Notes under the pieces: generated by a model
What the model saw: the letters and a program-made list of their open reading frames with translations, nothing else
Database searches by the model: none
Told to the model about the DNA's origin: nothing
In this document: positions 44,913 to 55,180 of the stretch, in pieces
Layout of the letters: the number at the start of each line of letters is the position of its first letter
Position numbering within the stretch: position 1 is the first letter of the stretch
Position numbers and translations under genes: made by a program
DNA from: Lepraria neglecta
Taxonomy: Eukaryota; Ascomycota; Lecanoromycetes; Lecanorales; Stereocaulaceae
Reading direction: 5' to 3'
Length of the DNA stretch: 64,000 bases
Assembly: GCA_033220425.1 (NCBI GenBank)
Contig: CM065648.1
Coordinates: forward strand, 2,666,001 to 2,730,000

Positions 44913-46732
44913 TAGCTACGCTGCTTCTCAGGTAGACAGTAACTTATTAGCAAGCGAGCAGAGCAGAGCAGCGTCGGAGCTAGGATGAACAAATTCGCAC
45001 ATCTTTGGGCCCTTGGAGTATACATGGTAACATATGTCAAGTCTGGTCTGGGATAATCAGAGCTAGGAACTTAGACTGTAGCCGCTGAGATTATCTGCTT
45101 TGCTCAAACTAGAGGTATCATGGCGAGACAGAGACGATTCCATGAAGCTTTAAAGGATGGATGCCAAGTGACTTCGTGATGGCTTCAAAGGCATTGAAGG
45201 CGCAGCAAAATCCTTACTCTTATCATGTTGGTGACACTTCTGAACTCCTTGGACGGTGTCCCTAATTAGAAAGGCTGTGATGATTGAAATCAGAGGCGAA
45301 GCCACATGCGTTAGTTGATAGTAAAGGCTTTCCTGTGAAACACGAAATCCTGCTTGCCCAGCTTTGCAGCTCCACCACATGGAATCTGTTTCAGGGGATC
45401 CTCGACAACCTCCATGACCAATGAATGCTGCTGGTCCTGCAAATGCAACTGGCCTTTATTCTGATCACGTTGAAGTCAACACGCCGTGTGCCATGTGTTA
45501 GATTTGAGATACCATAAGGCTTTGCTTATTGTGACTAGATAGATAGCCCTAGCATCGACAATACGACCTCGTGGTGGCTAGATGGCTCGCCCATTTGGTT
45601 GAGCCACCGTGCGCTTGAGAAGTTGCTTTGGTTGGCATTGACGCAGACATCGTTATCCGACGTTTCTGATGAGAGTGCATGAAACCCCACAAGTCATCTT
45701 CTTCCAGGCGCCTGCCATACAACTCCGTTTGCATTGGCCATGCTTATTGCCCCGTAAGCCTCATGCCCAGAGCTAAGAAGCATATTGACACCTAGAGCTC
45801 CCCAAATTCTCAGCAGTGGCGGGTCGAATGCTAGGATAATCCTATGTCACATTGGAAGCCTTGACAGAAGGGCAGTCTCTCTCCGTCCCCACCGATGCTT
45901 GGGAGGGATGTCAGAGATGTTTTTTTCCAAATCCTCATAATTCGCCGCCGTCAACGCTGCGCCACCTGTTTCATAATTAATTTGTCTGGCTGATATGATA
46001 AGAATATCTGTATTGCAATTCATTTCGGGTGACTGACGTTGTGTTTCTCTCTCAGCTGGAAGGGAGATACAGTCAGCCCAGTCAGCTATGATCGTGACAC
46101 CACTGGACATATACCCTTCCTCCTTACCGGGTGCCACGCATCAGGACGCCTAAACGTAGAAAACGCTTCCATTGGTTGTGCCTTGGTAAGTTTGCTGCCA
46201 GCTGCCATACCCTATCATGCTTCAACGATCGCTAGAAGGAATTGTGGCTCTGGTCACAAGATCGCTCAGCCTTTTGCTTGTAGGCTGGGATGGGATGAGC
46301 TATGGTTGAGCTGGCAGGACTTTTTGGCTTGGAAGGATTCGTCAGGACAGCTCCAATTAGCTGAACACCTCGGGCGAAACAGAAGATTGGTATAGTGGGC
46401 GCTTACATTCTTCGAGTGACATCGAAGAATAAATCAATGGGAGCAGGATCCCGGTGTTTCAGAATTCAATCAGCCTTCGTCCTTCGAATGATGCCTGAGA
46501 ATAGATCAATGGGAATGGGGAAAGTGGAATTCCAACGTTTCAGCTCTCAGCTACTCGACCGCTTGGCTGTGGCAGGACACTGCGACTTGCGGCGTACGTG
46601 AGCGACAGCGTTGGAAATGAAGCACAAATTTGCCAAGAAAAGCTTACATAAGCTAGCAGACACGTTATCTGCCTCCCATGCCTCGCCCAATGGGTATGCT
46701 GTACTTACAAAGGGCACCACGTTCCATTGCAA
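44913..46732. repeat. Intergenic with a two-copy 66-70 base tandem repeat
   Basis: At about 46408-46545 two diverged copies follow each other: one with CTTCGAGTGACATCGAAGAA and TAAATCAATGGGAGCAGGA, the next with CTTCGAATGATGCCTGAGAA and TAGATCAATGGGAATGGGG, both ending in GTTTCAG. Minus-strand frames at 45734-45549 and 46137-45847 have no domain and may be gene relics. Confidence 0.5.
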
Positions 46733-47551
46733 ATGGTAAGCGTCCAAATGCAGATATATCGCACCATGGACCGAACGAACACGACCGCCCACGCGTCCTT
46801 CACACTGCCTTCCCCAGCGTCAGCAACCTTCGACTTCATCGCACCGAACCAAATCCGCATCACCATACCCGCAAACAGTACCTGGAAAACAAAAAACCAC
46901 TGGCACAGCCCGGACCAGGAAAACTGCCTACTCCTCCACACAGAAAAGGGCGAGCTCCACTTCGGCTATCACAAAGAACCCAGAACAGGCGCCGATAAAC
47001 TGGGGCCCGGTAATTTCAAGTTCAAGCCTGGATACTGGACCTCCTGGTCGCGGAAGCCCAGCTCGAAGAAAAGAGAGGAGATTGTAGTCCTCTTCGTTGT
47101 TCAAGATGAAGGTCTTTATCGAAATGTCTGTAGTGCTATACTAGACGCTGAGAAATTCCCTTACCTAAGAACCACCCCGCTCTGGCTACGCGGTGTCTTC
47201 GCCGCGTTGAAGCTGCTTCCGACAGCGAGAAAGTGGCTGGTAGAATGGATGCTCTATATTCAGCTGCAGGTCATCTACTGCAAACACGGGTATTGGGAGT
47301 ACCATGGTGGCATCAATGCGCTACGCTGGTGGCAGTGGACGCACCCCTTTGATGTTGGACGGCATCCTGCCTGGACTGTGCGATTGCAGTTCAGAAGCCA
47401 GAGATTCTTCTCCAAGGCTGTGCAGGGTGCTTATTACTGGGTGGGGAGGTCTCTATTCGGGATGAAGGGAGATTATCCACAGTATAATCCTCGATTCGGC
47501 CAGGGCTTTCTTCTTTTGGAGGCTTCGTCCACAAATTGTGATAAGATTTGA
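46733..47551 (+). CDS. Hypothetical protein with cupin-like N-terminal half
   Basis: Single frame of about 272 aa. Three starts are possible: ATG 46733, ATG 46748 and ATG 46766 (MDRTNTTAHASFTLP, my preference). The N-terminal half has beta-rich blocks with spaced histidines (KNHWHSPDQENCLLLHTEKG, then FGYHKE), which looks like a metal-binding double-stranded beta-helix. The C-terminal half is Trp/Tyr/Arg-rich (WTHPFDVGRHPAW) with a weakly hydrophobic helix (WMLYIQLQVIYC). No signal peptide. I recall similar uncharacterised proteins in filamentous fungi but no function. Confidence 0.6.
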   Translation: MVSVQMQIYRTMDRTNTTAHASFTLPSPASATFDFIAPNQIRITIPANSTWKTKNHWHSPDQENCLLLHTEKGELHFGYHKEPRTGADKLGPGNFKFKPGYWTSWSRKPSSKKREEIVVLFVVQDEGLYRNVCSAILDAEKFPYLRTTPLWLRGVFAALKLLPTARKWLVEWMLYIQLQVIYCKHGYWEYHGGINALRWWQWTHPFDVGRHPAWTVRLQFRSQRFFSKAVQGAYYWVGRSLFGMKGDYPQYNPRFGQGFLLLEASSTNCDKI

Positions 47552-47907
47552 AACTGGGCCGCTGCGACCAATATCTCGGAAGCTTCAGTGGAAATGGCGA
47601 TGCCCAGCGTCCACCACATCTCAATGAAGCGAAAGCAAACGTTTTATGCCTCTGAGGTGGTGAATTGATTTTTTATTACTTGCACTAGGCTGAAGACATT
47701 ACGCAATCCCCACAGGTGCAGGATCAGTCGCGATTGTTTCATATTCGCTCTTCAAAGGACTGGTAGCGACCCCGATTCCGGTGCTGCTGTGTCACGCAAT
47801 ATATCCGATATTCGGGGTCGCGACGATGTGTCCTGGCCTCGGCTTTCGTCAAATAGACAGCGAGCTTTCAGCCCGCGTTCTATAGTGTCAATATTACCCC
47901 TAGTTCA
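47552..47907. other. Intergenic between convergent genes
   Basis: Nothing recognised. Confidence 0.4.
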
Positions 47908-49580
47908 TTAAGTTTCCTCCTCATCGTCATCATTATCGCTATCTACTTGTTCCTTCTTCGATTTTAACACGCGCCGTCCCATCCGTGTCATTTTGTCCCA
48001 GCCTGCCGACCTACTTCCCTCTGATGGATCATTCCTCACACCTGCGGCTGTGTCAAGGGGGGATGGTTTCGCTTCATCTCTGCAGCCTTCAATGTTGGCT
48101 ATCTGATATTTGGCTGCTTTTACAGCAGCAACTGCGGCAGCATATTCCTTTCTCATAGTTGTCAACTTCTTGCCGGACCTGGAGATTCTACCGCACTCGC
48201 AATAAATCTCAGACGCGCATTCGAAGATCAAGTGACTAGATGTGAAGTGAAGAATTCTTGGAGATAGTAAACGCTCTTGGTACCCCCAAGCGCGGCCGAA
48301 TAACGGCACCTCCGTATAGTCTGGCTGCTCCCATTCATCAGGGATCATCTATCCGTTCAGATTATCATGGTAGTTGAATTGTTCCACGAAGTTGTAATGA
48401 GAAGGCTGTTCGCGGACATAAATCTTGTATCCAACTCCACGTGTATCTACTCCTTGAATCCTATGGACTTTCGCTCTGTCCGCCAACAGTCCAGTCTCTC
48501 CATTTGGCGCACTTGATGCGGCGATTGTGAGACTTGCATCTGCGTAAATCAAAGCCATCTTCGCCGACTCATCTTCCCAGTCTAAGGGATCATCCTGTAC
48601 GATGCACAACGAATCAACCCACAGATAAGGAATTTGTAGCAGTCGAGTGATTTCGATTGCGTCGTGCAAAGTTTTCGAATTCCCTGATGGTGGGATTGAA
48701 TCTTTGTGCGCTTTGAGGTTTGTGCGGAGGGTTTTTGGAGGTCCTTGGCCACTACCCCAGCTATGGCTCAACGCCAGGTATTCGGCATCTTTTCCAGCAT
48801 CCTCGACGAGCTTGACTACATCGCCTGAGTGGCTTCCTACCGCGACTACCCGTTTTGGAAGGGACACTGGCTCTGGCTTCTTACACTTTCCTGGGTGATT
48901 GTTTTGACATTGGTCGATGTAGCGCTTCAGAAAGTTGGTGATTCCAGTGTGTTGTATCTGCGTGGGGATGTCAACTCCATGGCCGATAACTGGCCATGGT
49001 GAACAACCATCTACAAAGAGAGTTAGCTCAGCTGTACCGATATTTCTTAAGAGCGGTAGCATCGATGAGAAGACAAATAGTGAAAGTATCGACAAAAGCA
49101 TTGCGATAGGATATAGAGAAAACGGACGAGATTTGTGAAGAGTATAACGATCTTGTGGTCTGGGCTTCTGCTCTGACATGCACCACATGGTAGTTAGAAT
49201 GTCATCGACAACATACCGCTAAGTGTAAAAATTTCAATGCAGGGCTCTGTGTCTTTAATCCGATAGTTTTTGCGGTCCTCTTCAGGGACCCAGCGCAAGT
49301 TCACAAGCAAATGCGTCGCCAGCTCCGCAGATTCATATTTGCGTCGTCTATATACTTGCAAAGAAACTGTAATAGCATTTTCTAGGATTCTGTCCAGTCC
49401 TCTAAGCCTCTCAGCATAGCAATCAATAGCGCTTCGGATAATTGTACAAGCTGAACAGCTGGCGGCGGCCGAATCGCTGAGCTGAAGAAGGCTGAAATGC
49501 TTCAAATCAAGAGTGTGTCGATTACTATTACGTTCGTCCCTGCCATCTACCTCGAGGTCATTGCAAATGGAGCAAGGCAT
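47908..49580 (-). pseudogene. HET-domain (heterokaryon incompatibility) gene with one in-frame stop
   Basis: Exon 1 49580-49217 (MPCSICNDLEVDGR, Cys-rich start), intron 49011-49216 (GTATGT, CTAAC, TAG), then 49010-47908. The HET domain is well preserved: EYLALSHSWGSGQGPPKTLR, KTLHDAIEITRLLQIPYLWV, DSLCIVQDDPLDWEDE, ALIYADASLTIAASSA and later FGRAWGYQERLLSPRILHF. One TAG lies in frame between the ASLTIAASSA and WGYQE blocks. After the domain the protein ends with a short Lys-rich and acidic tail instead of the usual long C-terminal region. HET proteins trigger cell death on non-self fusion. The gene is probably inactive, but the break is a single codon. Confidence 0.82.
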
Positions 49581-49811
49581 GGCTGAATTCTGATGGAATA
49601 TCAATTAGTGCAATTGACTGTCGTCTTGGCAAAGAGCATGAGCTTGTAGAAGACTTCCAGTACCTTAATCAGGGCCCTAAACCACGCCGTGGAGTTGGCC
49701 ATCTAGGCGACAAAAATCATAGCCCCCATAACATCCCGATTTAGCCATTTTAGGCACCAGTTTGCCCCGCCTAGATAACCTGCTCTAAGGTGCGTTTTGG
49801 GGTTGGGGTTG

Positions 49812-50842
49812 CCTAGCTCGCGGGTGAAAAAAAAGATTTCACCTCCCCCTCGCGGGTTAAAAAAAGGGGGCGGATACGCATAGACCCCCCCCCAGGACAT
49901 AGACCCCCCCAGGACATAGACCCCCCCCCCAGGACATAGACCCCCCCAGGACATAGACCCCCCTAGATCTCAACGAATAAGACCTCGCTGTCGTCCATAC
50001 TACATAGCGACATCAACCTCACTGTCACTATCATATTTGCCGTACTGGGTAGCCCCGCCGGCGTGGTGTTGCTGCAGTAGACTAACCAGCATGCGCATGC
50101 TTCTCCGCATCTTATCAGCGACAGCAGCACTATACAGAGACTATAAAGGGCCAAGAAGGAGGGCTTATAGAGGGAAGATATAGTATGCTACGTCACTATA
50201 GCTGCAGACGTGTTAAATAGACGTTTTATTGCGATTCTATGAAAAATGGGATCGCACGAAACACAACGACCTTGTAAACACCAGATGCGCTCCAATTTTA
50301 GCTGTAAATATACCAAAGATCTGAGCGAGCTCGGTGCTATTCAGGTCCTCCGCTTTCGCCGTATTATATTTCCGCCAAAAAGTCGGTGGAGTGGGTAGAG
50401 AGGAAAGCTCGGGCGACGGCGAGGTCTTACGCCATCACCACCAAGCGCTACTATTCCAGAACTCACGGGCTCTCCAAACACCATTAGAACCCGCAGAGAA
50501 ATAAGTTTGAAGCCTATTAACCAAGGCGTTGTAGAATGGTAACCGTATTAGGGGGGTCTATGTCCTGGGGGGGGTCTATGCGTATCCGCCCCCCAAAAAA
50601 AAGCCCGTACCCCTCTAAAGTTCTAATTAGGCTTTAAAACAGCGCAACTCCCCCAGGAGGGCAGCTACAAACTTGGCTTGCGGATTATAGTTGGTAAGAA
50701 GCTCCAGATCTGAAACTTTATAGGCAAGAGTTATTTATTAAATGTTCTCATTGAGGAGATACAGCGGTGTTTAAAATCTGGGGGGTTGCGGGCTTTTTTT
50801 TGGAGGGGGGTTGCCATCTTTTTTTTCACCCGCGAGCTTAGG
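49812..50842. mobile_element. Inverted-repeat element, about 1 kb, with G-run repeats
   Basis: The ends are inverted copies of CCTA(A)GCTCGCGGGTGAAAA followed by AAAAGAT (left 49812-49837, right 50816-50842). Inside lies a second inverted pair: GGGGGCGGATACGCATAGAC plus C-runs and CAGGACATAGAC on the left (about 49865-49970), and its reverse complement at about 50550-50595. On the left the unit CCCCCCCAGGACATAGA is repeated about four times. The centre carries no clear transposase. It may be a composite of two nested non-autonomous elements. No clear target duplication was found. The right end is about 100 bases upstream of the thioredoxin-like start codon. Confidence 0.7.
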
Positions 50843-50944
50843 TACTTAAAGTGTCTCCTACTCAGGGCGTTGATGCTTCTAGGGCTGAATATTTCCTAAC
50901 CTTTCCAAGCTCTCAATACCCCATCCAGCACAGCATCCCTTACC

Positions 50945-51596
50945 ATGAAGCCTCCAAATCCGATCTATTCTGTTCTTCGCAGGAAATACCTCATTCCAAC
51001 GTCTCGCATAAATCCAAGTTTCCGAGAAAGACCCTTCAGCACAGCACCTCAGCACCTCGCCCCAAACCGCATTTACGATTCGTAAGTACGTTGCCCGCCT
51101 TATGCCTTTGCTTCTCCTGATGAATAGGACAATCACTTCTCAGACTCCTGTACTGATATGACCTATTACCAGCGTTCGCTCCCCTTCAGACTTCGACACC
51201 CTAACCCTCCTCTCCGCCTCCAATTGTACAGCACTAATAACCCTTTGGACGGCCTCTTGGTGCCCCTCATGCCGGATCGTGACGCCACTCATCAGGAGCT
51301 TAATAGAAGAAGGGGCTGGGGAGAATAAAGGCGGAGTAGCCTTTGCAGAGGTGGAATTTGATTCGCCTACGTTGGGAGAGGTGGCAGGTCGATATATGAT
51401 CACGAGTATACCGACACTCCTGGCATTCAGCAGGCAGGAAGCGCAACTACAAACGCGGCTCACGAGCGTGGAAGAGATGAAAGATAAAGATTTCCTGCGT
51501 CTCTGGATCGAGGACGAAGCCATGAGGGGTGGAAGCGGTGGGAAGGGTGGAGGAAGTGGGTTATTCGGGGGATTATTCGGGATGGGAAAGCAATAA
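50945..51596 (+). CDS. Thioredoxin-like protein, probably mitochondrial
   Basis: Exons 50945-51081 and 51173-51596, intron 51082-51172 (GTAAGT to CAG), 186 aa. The first 45 residues (MKPPNPIYSVLRRKYLIPTS, then RERPFSTAPQ) are basic and resemble a mitochondrial presequence. The redox motif is TASWCPSCRIVTPLI (CPSC; thioredoxin itself is CGPC), followed by AEVEFDSPTLGEVAGRYMIT and SIPTLLAF with the conserved cis-Pro. The C-terminus is Gly-rich (GGSGGKGGGSGLFGGLFGMG). Substrates unknown. Its 3' end is 23 bases from the convergent gene, and its promoter abuts the inverted-repeat element. Confidence 0.85.
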
Positions 51597-51619
51597 TATC
51601 TGGCTTATAGGTATAGGTA

Positions 51620-52465
51620 CTACCTATCTACCGAAGCCTCCGTACCCGGACTCCGCGTCAGATGCCCACTCCCCACATACCCCCCTTTCCCCACCTCCAA
51701 CTCAAAACTAACCTCCCTCCACTCCTTCCCCCTCTCAAATTTCATAAACTCCCCCACCCCCTTCGATGCATCCGCGAGCGTATAATAAGTCATTTGTTTT
51801 CCTATTTCCCTGAAATCCGCAACGGAAAAGCTGACGTTGTCGGCGTTGGCGAATTGATGCGTGTATTTGAAATAACCTTGCGCGATGGGTTTGAAACCCC
51901 CTCTTCCTATAACTAGTTTGAGGATTGTGGCTAGGATTTCGGTGATGGTGTCGATGCCTTCGTTGTTGGGAATTATGGGGCCGAAGGAGTGGACTAGGCC
52001 GTTTGGGAGTTAGTTAGCAATTCTCTTTTGAACATGATTTTTGGAGTCGAAAGGGATGTCTCAAGAGCTGGAGGGGATTTTTGGAAACCCGGTTATGTCG
52101 AACGACTCAGACTGGGGTATGTAAGAGGAAATAACAATTCAGAAAGGGTGCTTACAGGACATTGTTAATGGGGGGTTGGAATCTTTGACTTTGTATCTTA
52201 TGATTTCTGAGAGGGGTACGACACTGATGTTTGAATCCGGGGGTGTTGAAGGAGGAGAGCTGAAGGTCTCGTTCCTAGTAAGGTTTTGGGCATTTGTGAA
52301 GAACACATTCGAAGCATCATCATACTGTAGGGAGAGTGCCGTATCGATGGTCTCATTATTGAAAGACGGCTGCGATTGAGTGATCGCGAGAGCTGCTCCT
52401 GTAGTCGTAGTAATCCTGGAAAAGAGATAGAGCAACACTAAAGACGTGGATAGATAAAAAGGCAT
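51620..52465 (-). pseudogene. Secreted hypothetical protein, probably broken
   Basis: Exon 1 from 52465 has a signal peptide (MPFYLSTSLVLLYLFSRITT) and runs to a GTAAGC donor at about 52152. The downstream frame reads SFDITGFPKIPSSS, a TGA, DIPFDSKNHVQKRIAN, a TAA, then LPNGLVHSFGPIIPNNEGID and on to GTEASVDR. The two stops sit in otherwise continuous coding text and could arise from CGA and CAA by C-to-T change; a misplaced intron is the alternative. No family recognised. NXS/T sites suggest glycosylation. It converges on the thioredoxin-like gene. Confidence 0.5.
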
Positions 52466-52880
52466 CCCTGCTGCTCTAACTCTAAAACTGTCAAAGGATT
52501 CATCTCAGATGACATGGAAAGGGCATCCCTGCGAGGGCGCATATCCCCCCACGCGCCACGAGGTCTCCCGTGTGCAACTTAGAGCTGCTAGGTGCGGAAA
52601 TATGTTTGAAAGCGCGTCGTTATTGTGCGGGGAAAAAGGCCGCAGGTGAAACTTGATGGGATTATCACCGAAAATCTGAGTCAATTATGTCTTGTTTTTG
52701 AATGGTAAGGATCTGGAAACATGGATCTTAAAGGTGAGAGTGGAGAATCGAACTTGCGAAATTTGTGGCATAAGGACAGCTTTTTTCTTGCCGCGAAACA
52801 TTGCCAAAAGCCTCATCAGAACTTGTACATCTCACACAGTACTGTCCTGCGCCCTCATCTTCCCCAGCCTCCGTAACCCA
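52466..52880. other. Intergenic
   Basis: No gene. Upstream of the secreted-protein gene and downstream of the chitinase gene. Confidence 0.4.
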
Positions 52881-54251
52881 TCAAACTTCCACCCCCTTAA
52901 TATCCCCATACCTACTCCCCGGATAAACAACCGTATTCTTAGACCTATCCAGTCCAGAGAAATCTTCCCCACCCAAATCCTTCGCCATCAGACTCGTCAA
53001 ACTCCCCTCACCCCTGCGATCTCCACTAGCCTCCCAAAACAACGCCCCGCCAAGCGACTGGCTCTGTATAAAATTTGCTTTCAGCTCTACACTCTTCAGA
53101 TTATCATAGCTAAACAATTCTTTCTTCTCGCTGTCGTAGGAATACGCCGCATTAGCAGCAGGGTCGAATTTCACATCTGCGCCGGTCAGGGGGAGGTTCT
53201 TATAATCCCTCATTCCCTCGCCATGACCCAAATCGCCCGCCGGAGCGCCATCGAAACTCCTCCCCATACCCTCTGTATTAGCGAAGCCGCGCCCGTAGAG
53301 AGGGCAGCCGAGGAGGATCTTCGAGGGTTCGATGTCCGCGTCCAGGAGGTCTGAGATGGCTTGCGCGGGATTGTTGGGTGTGGAAGCTGTGTTGGAGGCG
53401 GTGAAGACATTAGCTTGATGGGCTGTTACGGATGAGGATGTCGAGTCAGCGTAGTCGTAGGCGAGGAGGTTCCAGAAGTCCACATGGCGGTTCATGCCGT
53501 GCAGGTCGAGGATCGTGTATTGGTCCGTTGTGGCCGGGCAGGCGACGGAGAGGGTGAGGTGAGCGCTGCCGGCGTTATCGGACGTGTATTTATCTAAGGC
53601 GCACCGGAGGTCGGCGAGCAGGAGGGTGTAGTTTGCTGCTTCTGTGCTGTTGGCGGGCCATTCCCAGTGGATATCAAGGCCGTCGAAACCGCAGTCTTTG
53701 AGTGTTGCGAGGGAGGAATCTACGAAGTTTGCTCGACCAGCTGGGGAGGCGGAGAGGGCTGCAAAGCTGGCGGTGACGTGGGGAAAGAGGCCGCCGATTG
53801 TGAGGATGACTTTTAGGTGGCGGTGCTGCTTCTTTAGGAGAGCGAATTGTTTGATGCAGCCGTAGATTTGGGGGGTTGAGTCGTCGTCTGAGGAGTCGTC
53901 TGGGTAGCGCTTTTCGAAATCGGCGTAGGTGTCGATGGAGGAGCTGTTGGAGGGTTAGCTGGAGCGTGGCAGAGGACGATTTGTATCGGAGAGGCTGAGT
54001 GACTTACACCACACCTAATTCGTTGGGTTCGAAATAGGCGTAGAAGACGTGAGTGAACTTCTCAACTGGAAGGTCTCTTGGTTGGAAGTTCTTCTCGTGG
54101 GTTCCCTGTGCGGAAATGTTAGATGCTCAGATTGAGCGAGCGTTTGTAGTGCGCATGAGGGACGGACAGTGTTTGTGAAGTAGACACAGCTTTTGTAGCC
54201 TTGGCTCGTCAAGGAGGTTGATGAGGATATTGAGGAAGCTCTTGGGTCCAT
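52881..54251 (-). CDS. GH18 chitinase-like protein with altered catalytic motif
   Basis: Exons 54251-54168, 54105-54008 and 53943-52881, 414 aa; introns of 62 (GTCCGT) and 64 bases (GTAAGT, CTAAC). Fungal class V layout: YKSCVYFTNT, RDLPVEKFTHVFYAYFEPN, YGCIKQFALLKKQHRHLKVI, FWNLLAYDYADS, ILLGCPLYGRGF and LGGALFWEASGD. No signal peptide, like several intracellular or unconventionally secreted members. The catalytic DxxDxDxE motif reads DGLDIHWE (about residues 147-154): the acid Glu is kept but the Asp two places before it is His. The usual SIGGWTYS block is also changed (TIGGLFPHVT). Weak hydrolysis or chitin binding only is possible. Confidence 0.88.
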
Positions 54252-55180
54252 GATTATTGATTGCTCTGATTTTTGCACTGACTAGAAAATTTCGCTGATA
54301 TGACTTACACTGGATCAAAACATTGGAAAGCAAATATGCTTGTTCATATAGAGGGTCAAGGATCGATGACGGGGCTGCGCAACTCATGATTGACAGGGGC
54401 GCAATCCCAACGCTGCGAATACATCTGATATACCCATCACCGTCCATCTTTCGAACACCTCGGTGATTGATAAACAGCATCATTATTGACCAATATAAAC
54501 AATGAAGTTAATTTGTAACCCGAGGTCTGACGCAGTGATGAACAAAGTCTGCGTCAAAAGTTGCTCCTGTTACATCGCTTACATGCAGGGCGCAGATCAC
54601 TCCATACTGGAACCAGACAATTCCTAGATGGGACCCGCTTTTACACGGGTAAAGATCTCGTGGGATCTCAAATGATCTTCAGGGCTTGAACCGTAGATAC
54701 TTAAATGCTGACAATGCCTCCCTCTGACCTCGGCGATCGACATATACACAGCCATCGCACTGGGGGACGCGTATGAATTTATATGTTTTCCTATAATTAG
54801 AAGACAAGGACGTGCTTTTTATACTCCATTCTCGGTCCAACAAATAAATGATGAGAATATCTTGAAAATGCACAATGACGAATGAATTGATTTGGAAACG
54901 TTGAACGCTAGTATCTGGACTCTGTTGGAGTGTTCTTTCCATGCGAAAGCGACATATAGGGCTCCTAACCCATACCTTGTCAGCCAGTCATACATAGGGC
55001 AGAATGGTACCACTGCTATATAATACTGACCAAAACCTTCTTAGCATTGCAGACCCGCCAAGACAAGTTACGGACGTTCCCATCAGCCTGAACAACCTCC
55101 GGTGCAAATTCTATCCCGAACCTGTTGCTTGTTCAGTATTTGACCGCACATGCTGCTTCAGCAGTAAGAGGGACAGCAAC
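54252..55180. other. Intergenic
   Basis: Upstream of the chitinase and downstream of CHO2. Short frames have no domain. Confidence 0.45.

Noticed and set aside
45847-46137. Minus-strand frame of 96 codons with a protein-like middle part
   Set aside because: It has some coding look, but no family, no splice partner and no neighbours that support it.
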